Assembly: GCA_004026145.2 (NCBI GenBank) | Contig: CP034989.1 | Location: forward strand, 3,424,134 to 3,488,133 | Length of the DNA stretch: 64,000 nucleotides | Source of the DNA: Takifugu bimaculatus | Lineage: Eukaryota > Chordata > Actinopteri > Tetraodontiformes > Tetraodontidae | Direction: 5' to 3' | Shown: piece after piece, positions 22,301 to 36,597 of the stretch | Position numbering within the stretch: position 1 is the first letter of the stretch | Layout: the number at the start of each line of letters is the position of its first letter | Position numbers and translations under genes: made by a program | The notes under the pieces: generated by a model | Databases searched by the model: none | What the model was told of the DNA's origin: nothing | Seen by the model: only the letters and a program-made list of their open reading frames with translations

Positions 22301-25300
22301 GAAACGTGGTAATTGGCTCCCCTTGGAGACTGACTGGCGTCGGACCAAAATGTGCCTAATTTGCCGCGGCCGGTTCAGTTCCAGAGAGCCACATCCAGCA
22401 TGTATAATAGATGCCGGTCTCTTGCTCTTGCTCCGTCTTTAGGGCGGATGAAATGCCTCTGATTATTACACTCTAGCAGGAAGGGAGAGAGGAGCCAGAT
22501 CCGTGATTGGACGGCATGCTGGGCGATACATGGTTGAGCGGCTCCGACTGCTACGCCGAGCGAGGTATCATCGGGACTCTCGTCGCTGAAATACACAACA
22601 GATTCTCAGCTGATTAAACACAGATAGAACACAGAGACCGCACAGAAGGTGCGGAGACGACGCCTTAGCTCAGCTCGGGGGGGGGGCGCTGCCTCGGCTC
22701 CCAGAACCTCTGCTAGCATCCGGGCTTTCTTTTGACACTTTTATTGGGTTGTTTCTTGTTGAAAATCAAAGATATCTTCTCAGGACGGTGGGTCGTCCAG
22801 CCTTCTCAACTATGCCGTCTTAACTTAGAAGGCAGGAAAGATGAGAGAGCTACCTAGAGGAGCGGAGCGGTCCACCGAAGGGGCGGTAATGATGGGAACG
22901 TTTCATCCATATATGGACACCTGCGGTCCAACAGCTATAAGATGCATTAGATCTAGGTTAGCCCGTCGGTAGACGCCTCGCGTGGTGACTCAAAGCGCGG
23001 GTGAGGCCGTCCGTCATCTGCTATCTCTCTTGAAAATGGTCAGATTCCAGTTTCAGATCACACCGGGAGCTCCACGCCGGCACAGGACCAGCACGAGTCC
23101 TGCGATGAGCTTCGGCCGCATGAGCGAGCAGATAAAAATGCCGTTGCTAACACTGCAAGGTTGAGTTAGCGTGCCAGGAGGCCAAGGAAATCTCATTCCC
23201 CTGCATTTTCTGGCTGGCTTGGGCCAACCTCAGATGAATGATGGATGAGCTGTTAGAGCCGGGGTCATGTGTGCAATCTTCACACGTATCAGGGCTGTCA
23301 TGTGGGCTGCGCCGCCACGGCGATGGGGAAACCACAACTACAGTCCCGCTGATGACTAATACACATTGAATTCCTTCAGCTTGGTCTTTGGGGGTATATT
23401 TTTACACAAGGTCGATGGGAAATTGGCATTTGATAACTGTATTAACTGTATTTAGTTCTGGTCGATTTATGACAAGCAGCTAGCTCGGTTGCAAACGTTG
23501 ACGGATGAAAATGAGAGACGTCTACAACACGTCCTGTTCAGAAGAAACGGCTCAGTCTCTCTTAAAAGCAGCAGTCATCACCATGGTGACTGACAAAGAT
23601 GAGCCAGACTTTGTAGTTTTTTTCCCCTCTTGTTGTCGGTGTTATTAACCGCTGTCTCGGTGATGCGCAGGAAGAACAAAAAAAGCAAAACGCCAAATGA
23701 AAAATAACCTCGGAAATATCCACATTCCTCCTTTTGCCCGTGTTTGATTGGACCTATTCTGTTTACTTTTCCGAGCCACTCGTAAAGAGTGAATAAAGCG
23801 CTTCTTCCTTGAGGTGCTGTTTATTTCATAAACATAAATGGAAGCGTTCCATCATGGCTGGGGGGGCATAAAGGTCCAGCCTTGCTGCTTCATTGTTCTC
23901 CTGGCAAAAAAAGGGGGGAAAATCTCATTTCTCTCTCAAGGACAGTCGTCCTCGCGCTCCGATTGTTCATCTGTGGCGACAGAAATGGGGAATGCGGACG
24001 TTTAATGACCCTGAACTTGGAGGATCGTGTTTGGTGAGATCCCCTCGGGGGCTAAGCAGCCGTTTGACACATGCCACCGCGATGCTAACCGAACGTGTCA
24101 CCGGAAAGGTGGGAGAGTCCGTCAAAGGTTGAGGCGCCGGCGATTGGCTGGATGAACACCAAACAAAAGGAGGGAGGTCTCTAATCAGAGCTTCTGATTG
24201 GGCAAAGAGGGGAAAAAAAGATTTCTAGTTTGTCTCTAGATCCCAGAGAGGCGTTTTCAGTGTTCTCATCTGCTCCGACTAATTAGCTGTTCGACTGAGA
24301 GAGCAGCGCGCCGCCCGCCAACCCATTAGCCCAGCAAACTGTCTCTGCAAATCTGCCCTTCGCAAATACGCAAAGACCACCAGGCTAGCATCCACGGACC
24401 GACGGATTTATTCACCTAATTCCCCGGATCGGAGCGATGTGTCGATGCCGAAATTATAGGGTGTGTGCCGTTTAACGGCGGCCAAAATAGAGTGTTCGAG
24501 GGGGAGGAAGGCACCTCCCTCATCCTCCTCTCCTGCTCCAGCAGGATAATGAGCCATCAGCAACCAGTGACAACCCAACATCAGCTGCCCAATTAACACC
24601 CGGGCTTTCTTTTAGCCCAAACCCCCGTGCCATTGCCTCAGTGGGAGAAAATGTCTGGCAGTTTGAGAGCTTGTTTGGGGAGCCACAAAATCGCACGCTG
24701 AAGTTAACGTCGTGTTTCAAATGGGACAAAGACCCATCTTCTCATTGGCAGGTCCACACTAGTGCTGCCTTCGCACCGAGGGGCGTAGCGTAGCCACGGA
24801 AACAGCGAGGGAAAAGAGACGGAGGCATGTGAGCCGGTCCTGTCAGAGATAAGGAGAGCTGTTGAGCCCGAGCCGATGCTTCAGCCGGGTCAGGCTCGGC
24901 TCCTTTTGACAAGCGCTTCGTTCAGTGGACTCCCTTATCGAGCTAAGCCCGGCTGGAAACCTCCACGCTTCCGGAGACGTTCCGGTGGATCGTGCATGAT
25001 TTCTGATCACATTTTCCGTGTCCTCAAAAGAAACTTGTTTGAGCGGTGACAGAAACTCCAGCCCTGAATGCTCCGCTAACCCTTCCTGCAGCTGCCACTG
25101 CATTAGGACCAACTCTGCACCGGCTGTCTTTGACCCTGGTCTGGATATTAAAGGTCAGACAGATGCTGAAAGGAGACCATGTTCATGAAGGAGGGGGGGG
25201 GGACCCTTACAGCATGATAAATAAATAAAGTCCCAAGAAGAACCTGGACTTTGCTGGCAATGCAGTTTTGTTAGTTTGCCATTAGCGGCTGGACGATGAC

Positions 25301-27836
25301 AAACTGTAAACCCTGGACGATTCGGCCCCGCTCCCCCGGAGCCTGACTTCATTTGTCCAAATGAAACTCATTCACTCCACCATCATGCTGAACTTGATGG
25401 ATCTTCCTGCCCTGGTCACTGCGGCGCTGCCTTCAGGACAGTCGGAGTTTCGCTCTTTCAAGCAGTTTTACATAAACGAGAGACTGAATTACACCTTGGA
25501 TAAGTGGATCGATGTCGCGCCCCGCTGTGGACCTTGAGATCCACGTGGCACCCAGCGCCGCAGCCTCGAGGTCAGAGGATACCCTGGATGGACCACAATA
25601 TCCTCATTCCCCATGTGTCAGCAGCAGATCCTCTTAACGCCCCCCCGTCCCCGCGCGTTACACGGGGGGCACATAATTAAATGTGACTTCTGTCATCTTC
25701 CCGGCTCAAACAAATGAAAATGCCGCCAAATTCCAAAGGGGCTGACTTGAGGGTGGTCTTAAAAAAAAATGGGGAGGGGGGGCATCAGACAGGCACTTTT
25801 AGATCAAAGTTGCCTGGGCTAAGAAGCTACAGCTGTGGAATAATTCAGGAATTTCTAATGGCCATCAAAGAGCTCTTTCGGCCTTGAAGAGATGCGCTGT
25901 GGGAAATGTCCAGGCCGGCCTGTGTTCTTACCATCAAAACGGCGGCGGCCCCGCGGGTCATCGTGGCGAGCCACGGCTCCTGTCAATAGTTTGAAAGCAG
26001 CCTTTAATCTAGTCTGACAGAGAGAAGCCCGGCAACGGCGTGCCCGCTTTGGCCGAAAAAAACTTCGTTTAAAAAAAGGGGGGAGGGGCTTGTTCGCTAT
26101 TTTTGCAGGTGCATCAGTGTGGACGTGCTGATTTCTCTGTTCTGATCAAAATGTCCTGGCTCTCACGCCAAACTATATTGACTGTGACTAACTTAATTAT
26201 TGATGGGTGGCTGCCTGGTTTTTTGCTGACTGACCCCATCTGACTGTCCTGTGCAATGCCCCAAGGATGGCGGACCCTCTACCCCCTCCGATCCTCAGCG
26301 CTGCCTTTTACCACCGCCGGGCTCCAGTCAGACTGCGCTGTCAGCCAGTCGTGCCCGCTCGACGCTAATGCGCTGTGACCGCTCTCAGCCTTCCGCTCCT
26401 CTCTGTCATATCAAGGGCATATGTGTTCTCCACCACAGCACTCTGCTCTCTGGTGCCCGGTTCTGGTTCCGGAGCCCATTCCGGTAATAAAGGCCATTAA
26501 TGATAGTGCAAATGTTAGAAATCATCACTTGATTAAACCTTTAAACACTAAAAAGTCCTGCCTCTGCTCTTCCGCTGATTGTGTTCGGAACGGTATTCCC
26601 TCTCCTCCCAGTACGGCTAATTGTGTACTGAGCTACTGCGGCGTAAAATGGTGCAGCGGCAAAGTAATTAAGACATGTGCCGATTCCAAAAACAAGAGGG
26701 AATGCTTAACTCTTCGCGGGCCCAGCTTGCCAGGACCGGTTCCGCCATGTCTGAAGCTTTAGCAAGATTGCTGTTGTATCCAGGCAGGAGTTTAGCCGCG
26801 GCGCAGCATGCTAACAAGACAATAAACGAGCTTACAGAAAACAAAAACACAGTTAACTCTAGACGGGCGTGCTTCTTTCCAAGAGAATTACTTCAGTTTT
26901 TGCAGTCTTCCCTGCACTAAATGAAGTTTACGCAGGCCTTCTGCCTGCCAGGGGGGTTGTCAGGCGGGTCACGTCCGCTACTTAGTGCACGTTAGCAATT
27001 CTGAGAAACATGAAGGGAATTATGTCGCTCCTGACTAAAATCAGAGGAACGCGAACCTGCTTCTGTGTCCACATATATAAAGTTGCAGATATTAGACAAC
27101 ACAACAGGTACTCTAGGGAAATCTTGGCCATAATCCCTGGATCCAGTACAAGTGTGAAATAATTCCTCCCACACTTCCCAATAAGACAACAAATAAGCAG
27201 GTTTTGACAAACTGCCTGTTCTTCACGGCCCTTCGTGGTGTTTCTCACAGCATGGTTAATCTTAAATTAAAAGCATAACAGGATATTTTAACCTCGGACC
27301 GGCTCTGACGACCGTGCGGATCCGATTTGGAAGCACGAAAGGCCAAGAACGTCCTCTCGGTTCGCCCGCACGGGTCGGACAAAATGTCTTCCACCTCCTC
27401 CGCGGAGGAGTGGGGCGGGTCGGAGGGCGAGCGGAGCGGGACAAACACGCCATCCTGCTGGCGCAGCGGGTCTCACGGCGTCATCGGGGGGTCTGAGTCA
27501 TCTCGTTTTAATACGCTGCTCTGATGAGCTCGAGCTCGGCGGGGGGGAGGGGCCACAACGGGGGGGGCGTCTCTGCTCATCACTCTTATGTATTTTGACA
27601 TGCAGTTAATGCTGCAGTTCTGCACATTAACAATCCCGCGTGCCTCGCTAATGGTGCGCCGAGGTACCCGTACGCACGCTCGCACGCACCCACGCACCCA
27701 CGCCTGGCCAGTTACTGAGACCACGGCGACAGACGCACGTGTGCCCCCACACGTATCTAACCCACGCGTGCGGCCGGCCGCCACCAGCCGGGCCGCAGGT
27801 CACAGCGGCAGGCCGCGTTTGAGCGTCCAGGTACAG

Positions 27837-27838
<2 letters not shown>
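16394..27838. other. Intergenic, no gene recognised
   Basis: About 11.4 kb in which all open frames are short, overlap several other frames and resemble no known protein. It includes a CpG-dense block at about 17400-17960 and a second near 27290-27560, a short (CAA)n stretch near 17005, an octamer-like atgcaaat near 19927, and AT-rich tracts around 19700-19990. No RNA gene or recognised transposon was found by eye. Confidence 0.6.
17400..17960. other. CpG-dense block without a gene
   Basis: The first 290 bases hold about 30 CpG dinucleotides by eye, far more than the flanks. No promoter, exon or transcript start is recognisable. It could be an orphan CpG island or simply a GC-rich patch. Confidence 0.4.

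Positions 27839-27840
<2 letters not shown>

Positions 27841-27904
<64 letters not shown>
27841..27904. repeat. (GT)n microsatellite
   Basis: About 30 GT units with one GC interruption near the end, the longest dinucleotide tract in the window. Confidence 0.98.
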
Positions 27905-30900
27905 AAGCATTCGTCATCGTCATCTGTGTAGGTGGCCATGAAACATCCATGTCACAACCACGACTCTGACATTCCAGAAAAAGCAACATATAAACTTTAA
28001 ACAGTTAATGCCCCCCCCCCACTCCATTAACTTGCTTTGACTTCAGGTTTTTTATGCCTCCCACTAACGACCTTTCTGCTGAAATAAGCTAATAACACTC
28101 TGGAAGAATGACCCCCCGTGTCGCCACGCATTAACATACTCAACTTCAACTATTGTAATTGCAGCGGTGAGGTACACAGTGCCGCCAGCGCCCCCCGCCC
28201 CCCCCCCCGAACAGCGTAATCCGGCGGGAGCTGCAGTTTGAATCTGGAGGCTGCATCGCTGCTGCGGGTGTGAACCGGGGGGGTGGGAGGCTATAACCAC
28301 CCCTCAGTCAGACATTTACCAGGAGGACCGAGGCTGCTACTCACTTCCCATTGAGCTCAAAAGGAAAGGGCAGGTTGGTAGTCTACCGGGGGGATATGTT
28401 GTTTCAGCTCATTCAGCGTGGAACACCCCCCCACATGGAGGGGAGTGATGAGCGCCAGGGCTGTTAAAAAAAATGCAAAGAAACTAACATAATATAGAAA
28501 AGTAAATGTTAAAGATTGATTGAAAAACACGTTTACACGGAGAGACGAAGAAAAGGTCAAGGACGCGCCCACGCACAGCCGCGCTCACGACACGAATGTG
28601 GCGGAAAAGAGATAAAAACTGTGAAAAGTGAAAAGTGAAAAAAAAACAACTCTGCAACTCGTGAGATAAAAACTGCATTAGCAGCGGGCTAATTGTAGCC
28701 AAATCCGAACCAGAACTAAAAGTTACGCCGCTCTTAGCCGAGCGACCGTCTGATTGGACTTTACAGACTGTTTTATTCACCAGCATCGTTCATAAGTCCT
28801 TGCTCGGCCGACAAGACTTCGGTTATGTAGTCTTTAGGCTAAAAGGTCTCCGGGAAAACGGGGGGGGAAATTGATTAAAGCATTTAAGTTGGGAGATTTA
28901 CTGTTCCGAGAGAGAAATGTCAACAAGTGAGCAAACATTTCATTAGAACCGATGCCGAAAACAAGTTGCCTGTGTAAAAGCCCAGGGCAACTTTCATAAA
29001 AATAAAGTGATACTTTATTGATCTCACGGAGAAAGCAAAGCCTATTGCCACTTTTTCTCTTCTTTTTTTTCCCAAGGTTAGCTTTAGCTGCCCTTGATAG
29101 AGATTTATTGTCTCGCTCAAGGACAAACAAGCGGGAATGATGTTTGCCGACGTGGGACGAGCTGTAAAACTGGGCCCGGCCAATGACGGACCTTTGAAAA
29201 ATCGAAACAGTTCTTCTGGTTTTAAATAAAATTGCTAATTTCCCAAGTGTGAAGGTCTTCGGCTTCACGGTGGGAACGACAAGAGCAAGCCAACTGATCC
29301 CTGATCAGCATCACACCTCCGTTCCTCCTCTCATCAAAATGTATTGCTAAGCTAGAATTTGGGTGGACGGTGCAGGCGAACGTCGTGAGATCGGCCTGAT
29401 CAGCGAATCCGATCTTGCTTCCGTTGGACTCCGCAGGAGGCTCAGCGCCCGCCGCAGCGATCGTGGCAAATATTTCAGGATGAAGGGTGAACCGGCCATT
29501 CGCATGAATCAAACGCACCCATGGGATTCGTCCTCTGACCCAGGCAGATGGACCCACGTCTGGTCGCGCTGGTACACAAGAATGATGAGTACACAGACGG
29601 TTTTTTCCCAAACGTTCTCATCTGGATGTGTGGATGCGGACCTATCGGCAAGAGCCTCCCCATGAGGACTCAACCTCGCCGATATTCCAGAGCGATCCGG
29701 CACCTCGAGTGGGGTCATGCCGCCGCGCCTCTCTGTTCGCCCGCGCTCGCCTGCTGGGCGAGCTAATCTATCAGTTCTGTGCCGTTGAGTCCCGGCGGCG
29801 TTCCTCTCTGTTCCTCCAAGGTCTTCTTAGACATGACTGACTGACCACATCCCACTCCCTCCATCTCACTTCCAGGGAGTGATGAGAGGGGACATGGCTG
29901 CCGAGCAACATCTCCATAAAAAGATAAAAACACACCGTTTGGGCGATTTTTTTTTTTGGCTCTTGTACTGCAGTTTGCCCATAGTAGGAAAGATCTATTT
30001 TAAGTGTGTGACCTTTAACAGCTAGCATACTTCCTCTCTCACTGAGCGAGCGCTGCTGAGATACAGTAGCCTGCCGAATCGTGTGGCTGCCGAGTTGTGG
30101 CGCAACATGTGCATTTTTGTACACACGCCTGCATATTTTATGTAAATAGTCTAATAGTACAGAAGGATTATCTACATTAATGCAAATCCAGTGTGGAGGA
30201 ATTGGCAGGCTAACGTTAGCCTTTCTCTACCCCCATGTGGAAAAGCATTCATTCATTCGCTCATTCACTATTATGGAATTTAAAGGGAAAAATACATAAA
30301 TAGCACACGCAGCCAAGGGAATTGTTAGCTTTTGATTCCCCGGGGGCTCTTTTTGTTGACCATGAAAGAAGAAAATTAACCGTGCCGGGCGCCGTTACTA
30401 TGACAACAAAAAACTTAACTTGGAGTATAACAGCACCCCGCTCACCCCCACCAACACGTAGGATCACACGTTCACGCAAGAGGACAGATGAACGCGCTTT
30501 TACATTGGGTAACTGTGGCAGGAAAAGCTTTATGCTAGCCTGAGACACAGCTGCTGATGAGTAACGTCTGCCAAAATTGCCCCACAGCATCTTCCCCTGG
30601 ACCCAACTCAAATCCCCAATTTGTTTATGTTATTATGTTAATAAAGGGTAGCATTTCCATATGAATATCAATATTTCAGCAGCAGACGCAGCGTTGCCAT
30701 GAAGGCAGGGGCTCGCTGGCGGGGGAGCGGCGTCTGGTGTGAATGGGCTTTTATTGGGGGCACAGTTCCACTCATCTGATTTTCTCCTCCTCGTCATCTG
30801 AAAAGGGGGTATTTTTAGAGACCAGGTGCTTATCCTCTTTGTGGTGCTGGAGGCTAATGGTAAATGAACGCATCAATCTTCGGTGCTTCACGCTCGCAGC

Positions 30901-31180
30901 CCCGGTCACAGTGGCGGCGGGTTCCCTGCCAACCGTGTGATTTTGGAGCCCCCGGTTTTCCATAGCTTAACGGGGCGCTAATGGCCGCGCGGCGTGATCC
31001 GATCAGGTCACTGGAACCGTGGAGATTTTACGAAAAGTCCTGTTTTGTTTTTTGCAAATGTAGCCGTAACAAGCCAAGCAATTCTCCTGGAACTTTAGCG
31101 ATGTGTTCCAATGTGATTACTGGCTAACATCATACACTTTAATGTAAACAACAAAATAAAATAAAGTATTAAAAATCAAA
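27905..31180. other. Intergenic, no gene recognised
   Basis: About 3.3 kb with no supported exon. It contains C-runs near 28010 and 28200 and a possible LINE tail at 29001-29036. Confidence 0.6.
29001..29036 (-). repeat. Possible LINE/Rex-like 3' tail fragment
   Basis: Read on the minus strand this gives ctttctccgtgagatcaat followed by aaagtatcac. That resembles the 3' end common to many fish non-LTR retroposons, where a gagaaat-type stretch precedes gatcaataaagtatc. Only the tail is present. The family assignment is from memory of the pattern. Confidence 0.4.
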
Positions 31181-31250
31181 CCACACGGGCCACTTGTGAT
31201 GCCTTCACGGACCACCAGGGCATCACGAACCAGAGGTTGAAAACATTGTT
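31180..31250 (-). repeat. hAT-like transposon end (fragment)
   Basis: On the minus strand the sequence starts caatgttttcaacctctgg, then carries gtgatgccctggtggtccgtgaagg-type phrasing. This resembles the ends of Charlie-type hAT elements, which begin CAGTG...CAACC and then repeat GGTCCG motifs. No transposase or second end was identified, so this is probably a decayed non-autonomous copy. Confidence 0.4.
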
Positions 31251-33795
31251 AATATGGGTAAAACCCGTCACAGAAATCGTAAAGCTTGTTCCAACTTTTT
31301 TGCACAGTTGTTGCTACGATACCACAAGACCCAACAAACAGAAAGCAAATGTTGTTATCAGCAACTCATTTTGAATGAACACACTCAACCTCGGTGGAAA
31401 TTATGTTTCTGACTTTAAAACGACCTTTCATGCCTTATTTCATGATTTCACCCGAGTGTGTCGAGCTTTTTAACGTCTGTTTTTTCCACTTCTGCCGATT
31501 CCACACTTGAGGTTTTGATTTCATTCAAATTACACCTTGATGCTAATCTAGTTTTTATTTTTCTAAGCAATAGGAGGCTGACATTTTTCAAAAGATTGAT
31601 TTTTGGAGAGGCTTTGAACCTGTTTTTTCAGTTTAATTTTACTCGCCTGTGCTGCTAATCTTTATTGATTTTTTTAAGGTGTTGATGTTTTTCTTTTTCC
31701 GTTGGCGCACCGGAACGACTTTAGCAAAAGTTGGCCTGTGTGACATTCGGGAACTGTGGTTAGGTATCTGACAGGTGTGTCAATTATGGTCATCAGTGGC
31801 ACCACAGAGGAAATGATGCTGTTTGATGGAGCCAAGGCACAAATCACCACATTTAACAGCCAGCAGCCCGTGAAAGCAGATCAATGAGCCGGCGACAGAC
31901 CTATAGGAGGACGTAAACACGTTAGCTACAAAATTAATTTTGGGGGTCTCGACTCAGATCTCGAAGTTTGGTCGTTGCTTTGTGCCCGATTGATTAGCCA
32001 GCGCGCTGAAAGTTGACAGTAAAGGGTGTGTGTGGCAGCCTTTGTAGGTCATTGATTGGTTTGGAAGTAGGACAGCGTCGTGATGCATTCAATTGCCCAT
32101 CGATTGTCTGTCCGTGTGTGTTCATGTCGCAGTGCGACTGTAGCTTCCGCCTCACAGTATACAGCTTTCATTTCCTGTTTGGGGGGAATTTATCATTTAT
32201 CTAATTTGTTTGTTTGATTTAATATCTTTGCATTGTGAAGACGGAGTTAGCTGTTTTCGTCTAGTTGTTGGTTTGTTGTCCCTTCACGCTTGAAGAACAA
32301 ATCTTCTATAGAAGCGGACCTGACGGTGCTACGTGGTAAATCCACACCTGCTGTATTGTTCTGAACTCATTATTTAACTATAAATGAACCCTTGCGGAGT
32401 ACGCGCGTAGCATTGCTAACTTCTTTAGAATGGATTTGGACACATCTGTTTATCCCAGTTTAACTGGTGTTCAGCAATATTGTTCCCTTAGAAAAGACAC
32501 AAACGGACGCAAAAATAAAAGCCTCTTAATGATTAGGGTAGGCAGAATGAGCATAAATCATGTGTGGAATCAATAGATGTGACAATAACACAATAGCACA
32601 GTGTTTTCTGCGACGCGGTGTCCTTTTATTAACAATCAGCGCTTCCTGTGTGCTTGGAACAGAAATATACTGGGATTAAGGACCCCACACTGGGCTTTAA
32701 ATTCCTCAATTGTCTTTGACTAAAATTGCCAATCATGAAAGTTTGTAATATATGGCTGCCGTTACACAGTAATCAATACTGTTTAGCCGTTTTTGCTGGG
32801 CTAAATTAATAAAAACGCAGTAACCATAACAAATGAATCAGCGGGCTGGAACGGGCTACATTTGCTAGCTGGTTTGGTTATGCGATCGTGTGTCAAAATA
32901 GGCCTCTGAAATCCCGTTTATGCCGCTCGAGGGTGACAAATAACGCTTTAATTGAGGAAAATCTCAATTTCAGAGCGAGCTAATTGGTGCTGATGACAGC
33001 AGGGTGAGCTCATTTATCGGCTTACCGTTTCGGGATGCGTCTTAAGAGGCTAATGCCGGCACAGTTTTTTTTGTTTTTTTAACTACTTTTTTTTTTTAAT
33101 TAGCAAAAAACGATCAAACCTGTTTGCCTTTTTTTTGTTTTACAGTTCTCAGTTTGTATTCCCAGCAGCCACTGCACTTCTCTCCCATGTTGTGCTGCAG
33201 GTTGCCGATTGGAGGCTTAAAACAAGAGCGCGTGCCAGGCGAATCCATTCCCAGGTCACCTTGAAAGCATTAATATGATTGACCACGCAGTCTTAGCGGA
33301 GGATTAGCGCCACGTTGTCCGTATGTTCTCGGTGAAAGAGACACGTTGTGCTCGCAGGTACGAAAGGGAGGCGGAAAGCTTGACGTTAACTTCGGGCTCC
33401 ACGGGGGCAAAAATGAGGCTAAGTGGAGCAAATCATTCAGTCCAATCATAGCGAGGAGCCAGTTAGCTTGAGAAATGCCCACACTGGCCTCTCTCAGTCC
33501 ACCCCCTCATCAAGGGTCGAGCAGGGCTTTATAAATGTTATCTGATCGCTCGCAGATCCCCGGCGCTTATATTAGGCAGTGAAATTAATCTCAGGACTAA
33601 AATATTGACGTGCGCAGCACCTATCAACGGCGGCGGAGCAATCAGGCACCGCGGCAGAAGCTGTTGAAGTGAGAGGACAAAAAAAAAGAGTAAATGAAGA
33701 GATAAGCGGGAGATAAGCGTCCCCGCGCGATTCGTCGGGGCGCCGGCAGGGCCTCCCATCACCATCAGCACAACAGGGCGGGATTAATCCCAAAC

Positions 33796-33815
33796 TGACC
33801 TTGACCTTGACCTTT
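33796..33815 (-). promoter_or_regulatory. Triple overlapping TCAAGGTCA-type nuclear-receptor sites
   Basis: On the minus strand this stretch contains three copies of AAGGTCA spaced 6 bases apart, so TCAAGGTCA occurs twice and AAAGGTCA once. TCAAGGTCA is the extended half-site of monomeric receptors such as ERR and NR5A (SF-1/LRH-1). Motif presence is direct; function is inferred. Confidence 0.4.
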
Positions 33816-35714
33816 CATCAAGGTAATCCCAGAAATGTGCAAAGGCATTAAGACAGGGCGATAACGCTGTTTTATTTTTTTTAGATCAATTTTTAATTAC
33901 CTTCATCTAAACGCCATCGACTTTACCAAATGAGCACTTGAATGAGACATTCATCACTGTCATCGTGCAAGGAGGCTAAAAATCGGCGTTTTATGATGCC
34001 GCAACGCGGCGGCTACGACAGCCGCTCGTTGTACGACCAATAATTCTATTGGACAGACTCTAATCCCCCACAATGCCGGGCGTACTTCATATTATACAGT
34101 ATACAATGGTGACCTTCCACATTCACCTTCCAGGGTTTAAAGGAATAATACGGAACATGCACGCGTTAATCTGACTCCGCCACGCTTCAATCCTCCGCTG
34201 GAGCCCCGGGGGAATGTCACAAAGGCAGTGACGGGGCGCCTCGCGTACACCCGCGGCAACGGCGAGGACAGGCAAATAATATAATAAATCATTCATCGTT
34301 CGTTCTGTGGCGCTGAGGTGGTGGAAAACACGGAAAGGAGAGCGAGCGGCGGAGAGTGGCAGGCCCTTTTCATGTGGAAAAATGGCACTAATTCATTTCC
34401 CACTCTGGCAGGCCTCTTGTTTGCAATATTCATGTCACCTACCACAATGAAAGGAGAACAACCTGTGTTGCCGGTGTAGCGCTAAGAATAGGTGGAGCCT
34501 GCACCTCCTTTTCATTTTTTTTTAGCCCCTTTTCTTTTTTAAATAAAGCTGGAGAAAGCGTCGCTTGTAAACTGACCCAGATAAAGTCTGGAGGCACAAA
34601 CGGCCCAGGCAGAGAGAGACGGAGATAATAGCGGTTTTAAAAACGTGTTCTCGTGACAAAGAGTTTGTCGAGTGGGAGCGATGAATTTTTGAAGAGGAGG
34701 GGACGGCGGGAAGGATAAAAACATAGTTAGCCTCAGCAGAGAGCGAGCGAGAAAAAAAAAAAGAGTTTTGGGAGCGGGCGAACTGCAGCATCAGCTCGTG
34801 GAAGCAGTGATTCTGAAGAAGAGCAAAAGCACAGCTGGTTTGTTGACACTGCGGGAACATCTGCAGCTGCTGCACTTTCTATTTGCAGGGTTGGTTCTTG
34901 TTTGCGCTGCGGTCCGTGTTATCTTGTGATGAAAAAGGGGAAAAAAACAGCACTTCAAAGCATCTGTGCTAAAGAGTGTCCAGAAAGCTAATATGCTAAT
35001 TCAGGCCACACTGATCACGCGCACGCTGCACTACTTTCTAACTAATGCTAACTGCTACGCCAGGCTAAAAATGCTAATGTGTGCTGCAATATGTCATTTG
35101 TCCTTGTGCCTGGCTGGCCCGCAGCACTACTGGGCACGGCCCAACGCGTCCAGACTGTCAGCTCGACTCCACTCTCCTCCTCCCTCCGCGCTGGGGAAAA
35201 GGGGACTGTGACCCCGCCATGATGACACGGCTCTAGAAGAGATTATAGACCCTGATGGTCCACAGCGCCAGCATTATGCACACGCTGCCCTTTAACTAAG
35301 ATACATGGGATGGCTGCCAGCGCTGGCCGCCCTGCTATCAGATCTGCCTGCTTAAGGAACAGACAAAGGAAGGAAAAGTGTGAGGATGAGGAAGAGAGCA
35401 CTTGCGCGGGAAGACAATTACCAGGGAAATCTGTGAAGGTGCTTCAAACGTAGCTGAAATCAGGAAGTGAACTCCAGTCTGGGCGACCAGGCTCAGGGAG
35501 GGAAAAGTCAGCTTTCATTTTCCCTCTTTGTGGCTTTGATGTGCGTCCATCAAAGATGTCACAAGAATTAACACTGAATCCCGATCAACCATCAGACAGA
35601 CTGCCCCCCCCCCCCTCTCTTCAAAAGGTGCAACTATAACAAGATTTAACAGGAAAGAGGTGAAAGCTCAGGCCGCTGGAGACAAACATCTCAGTTTAAT
35701 CCTCCGCCGCGCCG

Positions 35715-35774
35715 TCGCCGTGGCCATCGCCGTGGCCATCGTCGTGGCCATCGTCGTGGCCATCGCCGTGGCTG
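35715..35774. repeat. 12-bp minisatellite, five copies
   Basis: Five tandem units of tcgccgtggcca with single C/T changes in units 3 and 4 and a diverged end in unit 5. The open frame across it reads as alternating Ala/Val/Ile and reflects the repeat, not a gene. Confidence 0.95.
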
Positions 35775-36597
35775 GCCTCCAGCCCCGTCTGCGTCCCATC
35801 ACACCGACCCTGCAGGCTGCCCGGGCGTCACGCTCGCGCCTTTGGACTGAACTTTAGCTCAACTGCCAAATTACACCCGGCTCTGCTTACATCTCCATTT
35901 AATTACAAAATTAAAATGGCTTTAATTGAATTTTTAACTGTGACTTTGGGGAGTCATTAAAGTCACAGGATGAAATGAAAGCAGGGGGGGGGGGACACTC
36001 CCTTTCATATAATGACTCAAGATGTCAATTCCAGCCTGCTTTCTATTTGCCCTCCGGACGCGACTCAGCGCGCTTTCATCTTGTCATGTTTGAGGGATTT
36101 TATTGCGTGATTAGAGACTATGACCCACTGTGCTTACAAAATATTATCTCGCAGCTGAAAATTAATTTGACACTGCTTGTTTTGCCAGCCCAAGGGTGGT
36201 TCCGGCTTCCAAAAAAAAAGGAAAAAGTACAACTCTGCAGCGTTTGATAGTGTTCTCGTGCCCCTCAGTTCCTCTTCCTGGACTAAAAAGCGGGTTTACA
36301 TGAATTGCCAGTAGATTATTGGAGGATTTCACTGATTTTCCTGACGATTTTATTCGCTTTTGCGCACACGGATTTATTACAATGAGGTTGATTCATGATA
36401 GTGATTACAGGCAGATAGAAGTCCTTAATTACTGCTGCTCCATGACGAATGAAACAGCCTAAAACACGCGACATGATTGTTTTGGCCCACTTTAATCTGG
36501 AAGAACGGGAGAATGGTTCTATTCCTGGATTTATGCTGCGTGCATCACTGCACAAGAGATGGAGATGAGTGGAACAGAGGGAGGATTGAGCCCGGGA

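Noticed and set aside
31283..31330. Stretch tgttccaacttttttgcac resembling a common fish transposon 3' phrase
   Set aside because: The match is about 20-30 bases only and does not continue; too weak to call.
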